A stretch of 64,000 bases of DNA from Parahoeflea alexandrii (GCF_024105735.1 NZ_JAAAML010000001.1:62001-126000), one strand, 5' to 3'; positions 53,243 through 62,012 are shown, numbered from the stretch's first letter. Notes: generated by a model from the sequence alone, not told the origin. Numbers and translations are program-made.

Positions 53243-54709
53243 CTAGTCCCGCTTGCGGCTGACGACGGCCTCGGCCTCGATCTCCACGCGGAAATCGCCG
53301 ATCAGGTTGCCCACCAGAAACGTGGTGTTGGCCGGCGGATTGGTGGTGAAGCGAAGCCCGTGGGCGCGGGCTGCGGCCTCGATGTCCTCCTCGCCACGCA
53401 GATACATGCGGGTGCGCAGAATGTCCTTCGGGTCTCCGCCGAGCGCCCGCACCGATGCCGCGATCTTGTCGAGGATGTAGGTTGTCTGGGCGCCGGCGTC
53501 ATCAAGGGCAACCGTGCGGTCGACGCCGTGGGTTGCTGTGGTGCCGGAAACCACGATCTTGTCGCCGTCGCGCAGCGCCCGGCAATAGCCGGCGATCGGT
53601 TCCCAAAGGGATCCGGAGAAGACACGTGCCCGGTCGGGATTGTCCGGGTCGGTGACGGCCTGCATGGCGCTCGGCATCTCCGACAAGTGATGGCTCAGAT
53701 CGCCCGATGCGGTGAGGAAGGGTGGCTGGCGGTACTCGTCGCCGCAATCGCCGGGGATCATGCGGGTCGCGGCGAAGGCCTGGTCGAGACGATCATGGTC
53801 GTCCGCATCGAGTTCGAACTGGAACAGCCGCAGATTGTCGGCGCGGTGCTGGTTTTCGCCGAGGCGCGCGCCGACAATGACGCCTGCGACATGGGCGTGC
53901 TCGAGAACCCAGCGGGTGGCGACGTTGGAGATCGAGACGCCATGCTTGCGGGCGATCTCGTCGGCAGCCTTGAGAATGCCCTGGTAGCCGTTCCAGCCTC
54001 CGGCAGCCTGGATGAACCTGAGATACTTGGATCCACTCCAGTCCTTGACCGCCTCGGGTTCGGGCTTGCCGATCCAGCGTTCGGAGAGGAAGCCACCGCA
54101 AAGGGTACCGTAGGCAAGCAGGTGGACACCATGCTTCTTGCAGATCTCCGCCAGATGCCCCGCGGCGCGGCGATCGATCAGCGAAAACGATACCTGGTTG
54201 GAAACCAACGGGATGCCTTCGGCCAATGCGAGATCAAGATGGGCGGCATCGAAATTGGTGACGCCGATTTCGCCGATCAGGCCCTCCTGCCTGAGCCGCT
54301 TCATCTCGTGCAGGGCATCGAGCCAGGCGGGATGTTCGAAGGTCCACCAGTGGAATTGCAGCAGGTCGACACGCTTGACGCCTAGTCTGTCGAGACGTTC
54401 CTGCACGCCGGCACGGACGATCTCCGGTGTCATCGGTCCGGGTTCGGGGCACCACTTGGTGAAGGCCCGGGGGCGGTCGCCACCCTGCCAGCTGCGCAGC
54501 AACTCGCCGGTGATCAGTTCCGAGGTGCCGTAGTGGTCCGCCATGTCGAAGGTGTCGAATCCTTCCCGGGAATAGTCGGCAAGCGCCTTCGCACCAGCGA
54601 CCGGGTCTAGCGTGACGCCGTCCTTTTCCTGGTCGGCAACCTGCCACAGGCCGGTCAGAATGCGGCTGATCGAGAGGCCGGGCGCGAGATCCTTGCGGTC
54701 GGGTTTCAT
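53243..54709 (-). CDS. Aldo/keto reductase-Rid domain fusion protein
   Basis: A 488-residue two-domain protein. Residues about 1-335 are an aldo/keto reductase with the full tetrad: Asp/Tyr in FDMADHYGTSE, Lys in AFTKWCPEP and His in LLQFHWWTFEHP. Residues about 365-488 are a Rid/YjgF-like domain (GDKIVVSGTTATHGVDRTVA, DILRTRMYLRGEEDIEAAAR, FRVEIEAEAVV). The position of the catalytic Arg of RidA (PARS in the standard protein) reads PANT, so the domain is probably not a classical imine hydrolase. The ATG at 54709 overlaps the LivM stop (ATGA). It is last in a leftward Liv-importer operon and paralogous to the reductase at 59258-60307. Confidence 0.88.
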   Translation of the reverse strand: MKPDRKDLAPGLSISRILTGLWQVADQEKDGVTLDPVAGAKALADYSREGFDTFDMADHYGTSELITGELLRSWQGGDRPRAFTKWCPEPGPMTPEIVRAGVQERLDRLGVKRVDLLQFHWWTFEHPAWLDALHEMKRLRQEGLIGEIGVTNFDAAHLDLALAEGIPLVSNQVSFSLIDRRAAGHLAEICKKHGVHLLAYGTLCGGFLSERWIGKPEPEAVKDWSGSKYLRFIQAAGGWNGYQGILKAADEIARKHGVSISNVATRWVLEHAHVAGVIVGARLGENQHRADNLRLFQFELDADDHDRLDQAFAATRMIPGDCGDEYRQPPFLTASGDLSHHLSEMPSAMQAVTDPDNPDRARVFSGSLWEPIAGYCRALRDGDKIVVSGTTATHGVDRTVALDDAGAQTTYILDKIAASVRALGGDPKDILRTRMYLRGEEDIEAAARAHGLRFTTNPPANTTFLVGNLIGDFRVEIEAEAVVSRKRD

Positions 54710-55671
54710 GGTTTGATGTCCTTGTTGCGGCGTCCGAGATGACGCGATACGGAGCGCACTTCGGGCAGGATGCCCTGCGGCCTCCACAATAGAATGACGC
54801 AGAGCATCACGCCGATGATGACGATCTGCAGCGAGGCCGCGCGGGCCTGCTGATCGGCGGGGAAAACCTCCGAGATCAGCGCACCGGACAGGGCCCAGAT
54901 GGCCCAGACAAGAACTGCGCCGAGGATTGCGCCGCGATTGTTGCCGGAGCCACCGACGATCAGCATCGCCCAGACCTGGAAGGTCATCATCGGCAGGTAG
55001 TTGCCCGGTGCGATGAAGCCGATGAAATGGGCCTGTACGGCGCCTGCCAGCGCCATGATTGCACCGCCGAGGGCAAAGGCCTGGATGCGTAGAAGAACCG
55101 GGTTCTTGCCGAGCGCCTGGGCGGCGACCTCATCCTCGCGCACAGCCCGCAGGGCGCGGCCCCACGGGCTTCGCAGGAGATGTTCAAGCAGCAGATAACA
55201 GGCGAGGACCACCGCAGCCGTCAGTGCCAGGTTGAGACCATTGAAGGCAAAGGCTTCTCCCTGAAGCCCCGAGAAGGGCCGCGGGATGAAGGCCATGCCG
55301 AAGGCGCCGCCGGTCAGGCTCTCGGTGTTCTGGAAGACAAGCTGGAGCGCCACGGCAATGCCGAAGGTGGTGATGGCCAGGTAGTCCGACCGCATTCTCA
55401 GGGTCAGCAGGCCGACCGCAAGCGCGAGGCCACCGCCGGCCGCCATGGCTGCCAGCCAGCCGAGTGCGATGGGGAGATCAAAGCCGCCGATGCGTTCGGC
55501 CGCGTCAGGTGTCGTCAGGGCCGCCGAAACATAGGCGCCGAGGCCGACAAAACCGGCGATGCCGACATTGAACAGCCCGGTTTGTCCCCATTGAACATTC
55601 AGTCCCAGGCAGATGATCGCGTAGGTGAGCGCAATGGTGAGGAAGAAGGCTGCGTAAGCGAGGAGTTCCAT
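54706..55671 (-). CDS. Branched-chain amino-acid-type ABC permease, LivM
   Basis: A 321-residue permease with eight or more hydrophobic helices; family motifs include LNVQWGQTGLFNVGIAGFVG, GALRAVREDEVAAQALGKNP and MLIVGGSGNNRGAILGAVLV. It pairs with LivH to form the channel of a high-affinity importer for hydrophobic amino acids or, in many soil bacteria, for amides, urea or aromatic acids. It is directly adjacent to livH and coupled to the reductase-Rid gene downstream. Confidence 0.92.
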   Translation of the reverse strand: MELLAYAAFFLTIALTYAIICLGLNVQWGQTGLFNVGIAGFVGLGAYVSAALTTPDAAERIGGFDLPIALGWLAAMAAGGGLALAVGLLTLRMRSDYLAITTFGIAVALQLVFQNTESLTGGAFGMAFIPRPFSGLQGEAFAFNGLNLALTAAVVLACYLLLEHLLRSPWGRALRAVREDEVAAQALGKNPVLLRIQAFALGGAIMALAGAVQAHFIGFIAPGNYLPMMTFQVWAMLIVGGSGNNRGAILGAVLVWAIWALSGALISEVFPADQQARAASLQIVIIGVMLCVILLWRPQGILPEVRSVSRHLGRRNKDIKP

Positions 55672-56586
55672 TTACGCCCCCTTCTGGCCAAACAGGCCCT
55701 GAGGGCGCAGCATGAGCACCAGCACAAGAATGACGAAGGAGATGGCGGCGCGCCATTCCGCGCCGACGATCTGTACCGCGAAGGCTTCCGCGAGCCCGAT
55801 GATCAGTCCTCCCAGCATGGCGCCCGGGATGGAGCCGATACCGCCGAGAATGGCCGCTGAGAACAATGGCAGCAGCAGGTCAAACCCCATGTAAGGACGG
55901 ATCTGCACCAGCAGTCCGGCCATGACGCCGGCGATGCAGGCGAGGCCCGCACCGATGATCCAGGTGACGCGAATGACATTCTCGACATTGACACCGTAGA
56001 CCCCGGCAAGGCTCGGGTTCTCCGAGACCGCCCGCATCGCCCTGCCGGTGGCGCTGCGGGTGACGAGGAGATGCAGCACCACCACGAGTACAGCGGTCAT
56101 GCCGATCACCAGCAACTGGTCAGGTGTGGCGCGCATGCCGAGCCCCAGTGGCTTGGCAATCTGCAGCGCCTTGGTGAAGTAGGCGGGTTTGGCGGTGAAG
56201 ATGAACTCAAGCAGCGACCGCAACGCCATCGATGCACCGAAACTTGCCATGACGATGATGATCGCATCGGCACCACGGGCCCGCAGCTTGCCGAACAGGA
56301 TACGGTCCAGTCCCAGTGTCAAAGCCACGGTCAGCGCCACACCGCCGAACATGGCAAGCGGAAGTCCCCAACCGAAGCTGAAGGGATAGACTGGCGCGCC
56401 GAGCCCGGCGGCAAGCCCGCCGAGGACACCAGCCACGGTCAATGTCAGGTAGGCGCCCCAGGCGAGAAAATCGCCATGGGTGAAGTTGGCAAAGCGCAGG
56501 ATCGAATAGGTCAGGGTCAGGCCGATCGCGCCAAGACCGATGGTCGATCCGGCTATCAATCCGTCGATGATGGCTTGCGGGTTCAT
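55672..56586 (-). CDS. Branched-chain amino-acid-type ABC permease, LivH
   Basis: A 304-residue permease with about eight helices; motifs include IDGLIAGSTIGLGAIGLTLT, FANFTHGDFLAWGAYL and AILGGIGSIPGAMLGGLIIG. It is the LivM partner. Its start overlaps the LivF stop by 4 nt, and its stop abuts the LivM start, so the permeases are made in step. Substrate specificity is not readable from the permeases. Confidence 0.93.
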   Translation of the reverse strand: MNPQAIIDGLIAGSTIGLGAIGLTLTYSILRFANFTHGDFLAWGAYLTLTVAGVLGGLAAGLGAPVYPFSFGWGLPLAMFGGVALTVALTLGLDRILFGKLRARGADAIIIVMASFGASMALRSLLEFIFTAKPAYFTKALQIAKPLGLGMRATPDQLLVIGMTAVLVVVLHLLVTRSATGRAMRAVSENPSLAGVYGVNVENVIRVTWIIGAGLACIAGVMAGLLVQIRPYMGFDLLLPLFSAAILGGIGSIPGAMLGGLIIGLAEAFAVQIVGAEWRAAISFVILVLVLMLRPQGLFGQKGA

Positions 56587-57314
56587 GTTCTAGCCTCCGC
56601 CGTGCGATGGCCAAGGAACAGTTCGCCCAGCAGCTTGCCGTCATGCAGGGTTTCCGAGGGGCCGTCATGGGCGAGCTTGCCGTCAACCAGAACAAGTGCG
56701 CGTTCTGTCAGCGTCAGGGCCGCGCGGACATTCTGCTCGACGAGGACAAGCGTCACGCCGGCTTCGGAGATACGGCGCAAGGTGTCGAACACCTGGCCAA
56801 CGAGCTTTGGTGAGAGGCCGGCGGAAGGTTCGTCGAGCATGAGCACCTGCGGCTCGGTCAGAAGGGCACGAGCAGCGGCAAGCATCTGGCGCTGGCCGCC
56901 GGAGAGTGCACCTGCCAGTTCGCCAGGCCGGGCGGCAAGGTCGGGGAACATGTCGAGCATCGCTGCGATCCGGCCGGCGCGCTCGGCCTTTGGCAGCAAC
57001 TGCGCCGCGATCTGCAGGTTTTCGAGAATCGTCAGGCGGGTGAAGATGTTCTCGGTCTGGGGCACGAACCCCATGCCGTTGCGCACCAGATGATGAGAGG
57101 CAAGTCCGGTCACATCGGTCTGTCCGAGCCGAACGTGGCCTGCGAAGCATGGCACAAGGCCGGCAATGGCCTTGATCATGGTGGATTTTCCGGCGCCGTT
57201 GGGGCCGAGAATCGAGACAGCCTCGCCTCGGGTGATGTCGAAACTCACACCCTTGACGATAGGCAGATCGGGATCATAGCCGGCGTGCAGACCGGCGACG
57301 GACAGCGCGGTCAT
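56583..57314 (-). CDS. ABC transporter ATP-binding protein, LivF
   Basis: A 243-residue ATPase: Walker A ILGPNGAGKSTMIKA, Q-loop GFVPQTENIFTRLTI, signature ALSGGQRQMLAAARAL, Walker B VLMLDEPSAGLSPKLV, and LVLVEQNVRAALTL at the switch region, characteristic of LivF (Glu-Gln-Asn rather than Thr-His-Asp). The start at 57314 overlaps the LivG stop (ATGA); upstream in-frame ATGs lie inside livG and are rejected. Confidence 0.93.
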   Translation of the reverse strand: MTALSVAGLHAGYDPDLPIVKGVSFDITRGEAVSILGPNGAGKSTMIKAIAGLVPCFAGHVRLGQTDVTGLASHHLVRNGMGFVPQTENIFTRLTILENLQIAAQLLPKAERAGRIAAMLDMFPDLAARPGELAGALSGGQRQMLAAARALLTEPQVLMLDEPSAGLSPKLVGQVFDTLRRISEAGVTLVLVEQNVRAALTLTERALVLVDGKLAHDGPSETLHDGKLLGELFLGHRTAEART

Positions 57315-58093
57315 GCGGGCATTCCCTCGAGGTAGACATCGATCACATCGGCGCGCCTGGTGACCTCTTCCGGCGCACCCTCGGCCAAGGACTTGCCGGC
57401 GGCCATGACGATGACGCGGGGACATAGGCGCGCAATCATTTCCATGTTGTGCTCGATCAACAGAATCGCGATTCCCAGCTTGTTGATGGCATGAATGCGG
57501 TCGATGATCAGATCGAGAAGCGCGGGATTGACCCCGGCCGCCGGTTCGTCAAGCAGGATGAGCTTTGGCTCGGCCATCAGCACACGGGCAAGTTCGAGCA
57601 GTTTGCGCTGCCCGCCCGAAAGCACCGCTGCCGGTTGATCCTCAAGATGCGAGAGGGAAACGAAATCCAGGATGTCGCGAGCACGAACGACATTCGTTCG
57701 CTCCTGCGCGGCGACCTGGCGCGGGGCGATGAGCGCCGAAAACAATCCTTCGCCGAGCTGGTTCTGAGCCGCCGTCATGACATTCTCCAGCACCGTCATG
57801 CGGGGGAAGGGGCGGGGGATTTGAAAGGTGCGGCCGAGGCCGGACAGGATCCGGGCTTCCGGCCGTGCTTTGGTCAGATCCTTGCCGGCCAGGTGGATGC
57901 TGCCAGCGTCGACCGGCAATGCACCGGCCAACAGGTTGAAGAGCGTCGACTTGCCCGCGCCGTTCGGCCCGATCACGCCCAGAATTTCCGAGGCGGCCAA
58001 ATCCAGCGAAATGTCGTTGACGGCGCGAAATCCTCCAAAGGATTTGGTGATGCCGCGGGCCTTGAGAATTGGTGGCTGACTGGATCCGGTCAT
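57311..58093 (-). CDS. ABC transporter ATP-binding protein, LivG
   Basis: A 260-residue ATPase: Walker A IGPNGAGKSTLFNLLAG, Q-loop GLGRTFQIPRPFPRMTV, signature VLSGGQRKLLELARVL, Walker B LILLDEPAAGVNPALL and the switch region LLIEHNMEMIARLC, all typical of LivG. The ATG at 58093 is preferred to an in-frame TTG three codons upstream. It is the promoter-proximal gene of the leftward Liv operon and is divergent from the GntR regulator across 99 nt with a strong palindrome. Confidence 0.93.
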   Translation of the reverse strand: MTGSSQPPILKARGITKSFGGFRAVNDISLDLAASEILGVIGPNGAGKSTLFNLLAGALPVDAGSIHLAGKDLTKARPEARILSGLGRTFQIPRPFPRMTVLENVMTAAQNQLGEGLFSALIAPRQVAAQERTNVVRARDILDFVSLSHLEDQPAAVLSGGQRKLLELARVLMAEPKLILLDEPAAGVNPALLDLIIDRIHAINKLGIAILLIEHNMEMIARLCPRVIVMAAGKSLAEGAPEEVTRRADVIDVYLEGMPA

Positions 58094-58106
58094 GAGGCTC
58101 AATCAA

Positions 58107-58132
58107 AGTTGATCAACTATCATTTATCATTT
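58107..58132. promoter_or_regulatory. Candidate GntR operator between LivG and the regulator
   Basis: AGTTGATCAACT (58107-58118) is a perfect 12-bp palindrome, followed directly by two tandem ATCATTT units (58119-58132). It lies 13 nt upstream of the LivG start, a position where binding would block the Liv promoter. FadR/FCD-type GntR proteins favour short AT-rich palindromes of this kind. Confidence 0.55.
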
Positions 58133-58192
58133 ACACGATCATGTTTCAGGCCTAAAGTAAAGATCCAAACGAGCAAGGCGGGCATTGTCGGA

Positions 58193-58918
58193 ATGAACAT
58201 CCAGACCACCACCAAGTTTGACGGGCCCGGGCTCGACGCGCTTTCGCCCGTCGGCCGCGAGACCGTTCAGGACCGGATCTATCGGCAGCTCCGCATCGCT
58301 CTCATCCAGGCGCGGTTCGATGCCGGCGAGATCTTTCTCGCCGGAGACGTGGCTCAGCGCATGTCGGTCAGTTCGATGCCGGTACGCGAGGCTCTGGCGC
58401 GGCTGGTGTCTGAACGTGCGCTGGAAGCGATGCCGAACCGTCGGGTGCGCGTGCCGTTGCTTACACTGGAGCGGGCGCGGGATATCGCTCAGGCACGAAC
58501 CCTGATCGAAAGCGAGCTGGCCGCCCGTGCGATTTCAAATCTGACCAATGACGATATCGAGCGGCTGGAAATGCTGACGGCAGAGTATGAGGATACGAGC
58601 GACGCCCAGGATGTCGCGACGCTGAACCATGCCTTCCATTTCCATCTGTACGAGGCGGCAGGCTCGTCGGTGTTCATGCCCATCGTTGAAAGTCTCTGGA
58701 TGCAGGCAGGGCCCTATGTCCGGGCTGCGGCGAAGCTGCACAAGCCACTCACAGACACGGCCGCCACGCTGCATCACAGGGGCATTCTCGAAGCCATCCA
58801 GGCCGGCGACAAGGCCCGCGTTGCCAGCGAGTTGACGGCTGATATCAGCCAGTCATTCGCCATTCTGGAAAGGGCGGATCCGGATTTCTGGAACGAGGGC
58901 GAGGGAGGCGCATCATGA
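58193..58918 (+). CDS. GntR-family regulator with FCD ligand domain
   Basis: A 241-residue GntR/FadR-type protein. Winged helix at about residues 25-90 (VQDRIYRQLRIALIQARFDA, then MSVSSMPVREALARLVSERA) and an all-helical FCD domain (about 100-230) with the metal-binding His/Asp pattern NHAFHFHLYEAAG and LHHRGILEAIQAGDKA. Homology starts at the ATG at 58193; the long upstream frame is antisense to livG and is rejected. It overlaps the TIGR04076 gene by 4 nt and is divergent from the Liv operon, which it probably represses in the absence of substrate. Confidence 0.92.
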   Translation: MNIQTTTKFDGPGLDALSPVGRETVQDRIYRQLRIALIQARFDAGEIFLAGDVAQRMSVSSMPVREALARLVSERALEAMPNRRVRVPLLTLERARDIAQARTLIESELAARAISNLTNDDIERLEMLTAEYEDTSDAQDVATLNHAFHFHLYEAAGSSVFMPIVESLWMQAGPYVRAAAKLHKPLTDTAATLHHRGILEAIQAGDKARVASELTADISQSFAILERADPDFWNEGEGGAS

Positions 58919-59271
58919 GCAAGGATGATGGCTTCGAGCTGTGGGATCTGAAGGTGGAAGTGGTTGCACCGGAAGGCGCAAAGATCTGGTGCGGCGCCAA
59001 TGTGGGCGATTATTTCGAACTGCGCGGAGAGATGCTGCACCTGCCTGACGGGCAGGGAATCTCGATCTACTCGCTGGCTTCCGTGCTGCCCCTGCTGGCC
59101 GCCAAGCAGCGTCAGACAGATGCGAATGACTGGATGTCCACCGATGCTGAGATTGCCTGTCCGGATCCGAATTGTCCCTCGCGGTTGAGGATAACGCGTA
59201 CCGGGCTGAGGCGTTTCAGCCATTCCGAGACCACTGCCGTGCCACTGGGAGATGACAATGCAGACCTATGA
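58915..59271 (+). CDS. TIGR04076-family protein
   Basis: A 118-residue protein of a small family of unknown function. The family pattern is visible: LKVEVVAPEGAKIWCGANVG, GDYFELRGEMLHLPDGQGIS, and the C-terminal metal-like cysteine cluster IACPDPNCPSRLRITRTG. There is no signal or membrane segment. It is coupled to the GntR gene upstream and overlaps the aldo/keto reductase start by 14 nt, so it belongs to the catabolic unit. Relatives in other genomes sit next to catabolic oxidoreductases, as I recall, but no activity is known to me. Confidence 0.78.
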   Translation: MSKDDGFELWDLKVEVVAPEGAKIWCGANVGDYFELRGEMLHLPDGQGISIYSLASVLPLLAAKQRQTDANDWMSTDAEIACPDPNCPSRLRITRTGLRRFSHSETTAVPLGDDNADL

Positions 59272-60307
59272 CCTGGCTCCGGGACATCGGATTTCCCGTG
59301 TCATCAAGGGTGGTTGGCAACTGGCCGGCGGGCATGGCGATATCGACCGGCAGGCCAGTATCGACGATATGATCGCCTTTGCCGATTCGGGGATCACGAC
59401 ATTCGATTGTGCCGACATCTACACCGGGGTGGAAGCCCTTATCGGGGATTTCCGAAAGGAGTATGAACGGGTCCGCGGCGCCGAGGCGCTCGACAAGATC
59501 AAGGTGCACACGAAGTTTGTTCCCGATCTGGGCAATCTCGCGACACTTACAAAAGCCGACGTGGCCGCCGCCATCGAGACCTCGCTCAAGCGCCTGAACA
59601 TGGACCAGCTCAATCTGGTACAGTTTCACTGGTGGGATTATGAAGTCGACCGCCAGGTTGAAGTGGCCACTTGGCTTGCCGAGCTCCGGCAGGAAGGCAA
59701 GATCGGCAATATCGGCGGCACCAATTTCGACACGGAACAGATGCTGCGGATCATCGATGCCGGTGTGCCGCTGGTCTCCATGCAGGTTCAGTATTCGCTG
59801 ATCGACGGCCGTCCATCGCGCGCGATGACGACCGCGGCTGCCCAGCACGGGGTTCGCTTTCTTTGCTACGGGTCGGTCGGCGGCGGGCTGTTTTCCGAAC
59901 GCATGCTCGGCGCGCCCGAACTGACGCCGCCCTTCGAGAACCGGTCGCTGATCAAGTACAAGCTGATCGTCGACGAGTTCGGCGGTTGGGCATTGTTCCA
60001 GGAGCTGTTGAAGGCATTATCCGTGGTCGCGGCGCGGCATGGCAGCGATATTGCCTCGATCGCCAGCCGCGCGGTTCTCGAGCGTCCCGGCGTGGCAGCC
60101 GTCATCGTCGGTGCGCGCAACCGCAACCATCTCGAGCGCAATCTGGCGATCCCCGGCATCCAGTTGAGCGAACGGGATTTCGCCGAGATCAACGCCGTTC
60201 TGGCGCAGGCCAATCCTGTGCCCGGCGATGTCTACACGCTGGAACGGGACCGGAACGGCAAGCATGGTTCGGTGATGAAATACAATCTGAACAAACAGGG
60301 GCATTGA
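59258..60307 (+). CDS. Aldo/keto reductase
   Basis: A 349-residue NADP-dependent reductase. Tetrad residues: Asp/Tyr in TFDCADIYTGVE, Lys in KVHTKFVPD and His in NLVQFHWWDYEVD. The QFHWW motif, IGGTNFDTEQM and VQYSLIDGRPS tie it closely to the reductase half of the fusion protein at 53243-54709, so the two are paralogs serving one pathway. The ATG at 59258 has GGGAG at 59247-59251; an in-frame ATG at 59252 is too close to that site. It lies inside the GntR-TIGR04076-AKR-NTF2-LivJ run. Direction (reduction, or lactone-forming oxidation as in fucose dehydrogenases) is not known. Confidence 0.88.
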   Translation: MQTYDLAPGHRISRVIKGGWQLAGGHGDIDRQASIDDMIAFADSGITTFDCADIYTGVEALIGDFRKEYERVRGAEALDKIKVHTKFVPDLGNLATLTKADVAAAIETSLKRLNMDQLNLVQFHWWDYEVDRQVEVATWLAELRQEGKIGNIGGTNFDTEQMLRIIDAGVPLVSMQVQYSLIDGRPSRAMTTAAAQHGVRFLCYGSVGGGLFSERMLGAPELTPPFENRSLIKYKLIVDEFGGWALFQELLKALSVVAARHGSDIASIASRAVLERPGVAAVIVGARNRNHLERNLAIPGIQLSERDFAEINAVLAQANPVPGDVYTLERDRNGKHGSVMKYNLNKQGH

Positions 60308-60715
60308 ATGGTGGACCTGATCACGCGCGCTCAGGCCGAAGTCGTCAACCGGCACCATTTTTTCGTCGAATGGTTCACCGGCCGCGCCAGCGAGGCAGAG
60401 CTTGAGGCTTCACTGCGCGCCTTTGCGCCAGACATGGTGATGATCGAGCCCGACGCCAACACCATCGGCAGGGACGACGTCGTGGTCATGATCAGCAACG
60501 CCCGTGGCAAGCGCCCGGCGGATTTCGAAATCAGGGTGGACCTGATCTCGGCGCGCCTCATCGACAGCGACACGGTTGCTGTCGTCTACGATGAACATCA
60601 GGTGATCGCTGGCGAAAAGTCCGCCCGCCGTTCCTCTGCCGTGTTCAGTGCCGATCCTGAAGCACCCGAGGGGGTGGTCTGGCGGCATCTGCAGGAAACC
60701 TGGATTACGACATAA
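60308..60715 (+). CDS. NTF2-like (SnoaL/DUF4440-type) small protein
   Basis: A 135-residue protein with the cone-shaped NTF2-like pattern: an N-terminal helix pair (EVVNRHHFFVEWFTG), a strand with LRAFAPDMVMIEPDA, and C-terminal strands (DTVAVVYDEHQVIAG, VVWRHLQETWI). The fold is used by hydratases, isomerases and binding proteins, and no catalytic pair stands out. It starts immediately after the aldo/keto reductase stop and precedes the binding-protein gene. Its function is unknown but is probably tied to the Liv-cluster substrate. Confidence 0.7.
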   Translation: MVDLITRAQAEVVNRHHFFVEWFTGRASEAELEASLRAFAPDMVMIEPDANTIGRDDVVVMISNARGKRPADFEIRVDLISARLIDSDTVAVVYDEHQVIAGEKSARRSSAVFSADPEAPEGVVWRHLQETWITT

Positions 60716-60755
60716 CAAAACGGGCGAGAGAGGCCCCATAACAAGGAGAACGAGA

Positions 60756-62012
60756 ATGAACATGATCCGCAAATCCGGCCTTGCCTTGGCCATGCTTTGT
60801 GCCTCGGCGCTCAGCTCGCAAGCCTGCGACATCACCATTGGAATGGTGATGGAGCTCACCGGTCCCGCAGGTGCCTACGGGCAGGCTGGTGCCAAGTCCG
60901 TGGAGATGGCTTTCCGCGACCTTAACGAAGCCGGGGGTGTGCTTGGGTGCAATCTGGTCACCGATACCCGAGACAGCCAGAGCCAGGGCAATGTCGCCGT
61001 CGACCAGGCGACGCAGCTTGTCAATGTCAAGCAGGTGCCTGTGGTGATCGGCGGGATCATTTCGTCGGTCTCGATCCCGATCCTGACGTCTGTGACCGCC
61101 GCTGCCGGCGTCGTGCAGGTGTCGCCCGCATCCTCAAGCCCGACGCTCACGCAACTGAGCCGTGACGGCAAGACCGGTGGCTACTTCTTCCGGACCATCA
61201 CGTCCGACGCGCTGCAGGGCATTGCGGCTGCCAAATACGCGATCGATTCAGGCCTGAAGAAGCTGGCCATCATTCACGTCAACAATGATTTCGGCGTCAA
61301 CCTGATGCGCGAATTCTCCGCTTCCTATGAAGCGCTCGGCGGTGAAATCACATCTGTCACGCCCTACAACGAGAACCAGCCCAACTATGGTGCCGAAGTC
61401 ACCGCAGCCATGGAAGGCAGCCCGGATTCACTCTACCTGATCAGTTATCCGGTCGACGGTGCAACCGTTGCCCGGGCCTGGATCAGCCAGGGCGGCCCGC
61501 AGAAGTTCCTGCTCAATGACGGGATGAACTCGACGGATTTCATCGAGGCCGTCGGCGCCGAATATCTCGAGGGCGCTTTTGGCACGTCTTCGGGGACGAC
61601 CGAGACGGAGTCGACCAAGTATTTCTACGCCAATTACGAGGCTTTCTCGGGGGGCATCGCGCCGTCGGCGCCCGCCGCCGACCGGTCCTATGATGCCGGT
61701 GCTATTGTCGGGCTGGCCGTGGCCAAGGCCGGCAAGGCTGAATCCGACGCCATCCGCGATGCGATCCGTTCGGTGGTCGATCCGGCAGGCGAGACGATCT
61801 ATGCCGGACCCGAAGAGTTCAAGAAAGCACTGGCGCTGATCAATGAAGGCAAGGCGATCAATTACCAGGGCGTCATCGGCAATGTGTCGTTCGACCAGTA
61901 TGGCGACATTTCCGGTCCGTTCCGGCTCTGGCAGATCAAGGGTGGCGAAGTCGTCACCAATGGCCAGATGACCGCCGCCGATGTTGCCGATGTGAAGGCT
62001 TCCATGCAGTAA
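60756..62012 (+). CDS. Liv-type periplasmic binding protein (LivJ/amide-binding class)
   Basis: A 418-residue type I periplasmic binding protein. The signal peptide (KSGLALAMLCASALSSQA) precedes CDITIGMVMELTGPAGAYGQ. The family body includes VIGGIISSVSIPILTSVTAA, SPASSSPTLTQLSRDGKTGG and IHVNNDFGVNLMREF. The long C-terminal part and YAGPEEFKKALALI resemble proteins binding amides, urea or aromatic acids more than Leu/Ile/Val, although this is a loose impression. AAGGAG lies 8 nt before the ATG at 60756. It completes the importer encoded leftward at 54.7-58.1 kb, so the two arms from the GntR region work together. Confidence 0.92.
   Translation: MNMIRKSGLALAMLCASALSSQACDITIGMVMELTGPAGAYGQAGAKSVEMAFRDLNEAGGVLGCNLVTDTRDSQSQGNVAVDQATQLVNVKQVPVVIGGIISSVSIPILTSVTAAAGVVQVSPASSSPTLTQLSRDGKTGGYFFRTITSDALQGIAAAKYAIDSGLKKLAIIHVNNDFGVNLMREFSASYEALGGEITSVTPYNENQPNYGAEVTAAMEGSPDSLYLISYPVDGATVARAWISQGGPQKFLLNDGMNSTDFIEAVGAEYLEGAFGTSSGTTETESTKYFYANYEAFSGGIAPSAPAADRSYDAGAIVGLAVAKAGKAESDAIRDAIRSVVDPAGETIYAGPEEFKKALALINEGKAINYQGVIGNVSFDQYGDISGPFRLWQIKGGEVVTNGQMTAADVADVKASMQ

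Noticed and set aside
57449-58192. Long N-terminal extension in frame with the GntR regulator
   Set aside because: It runs antisense to livG; GntR homology and a normal length start at 58193.
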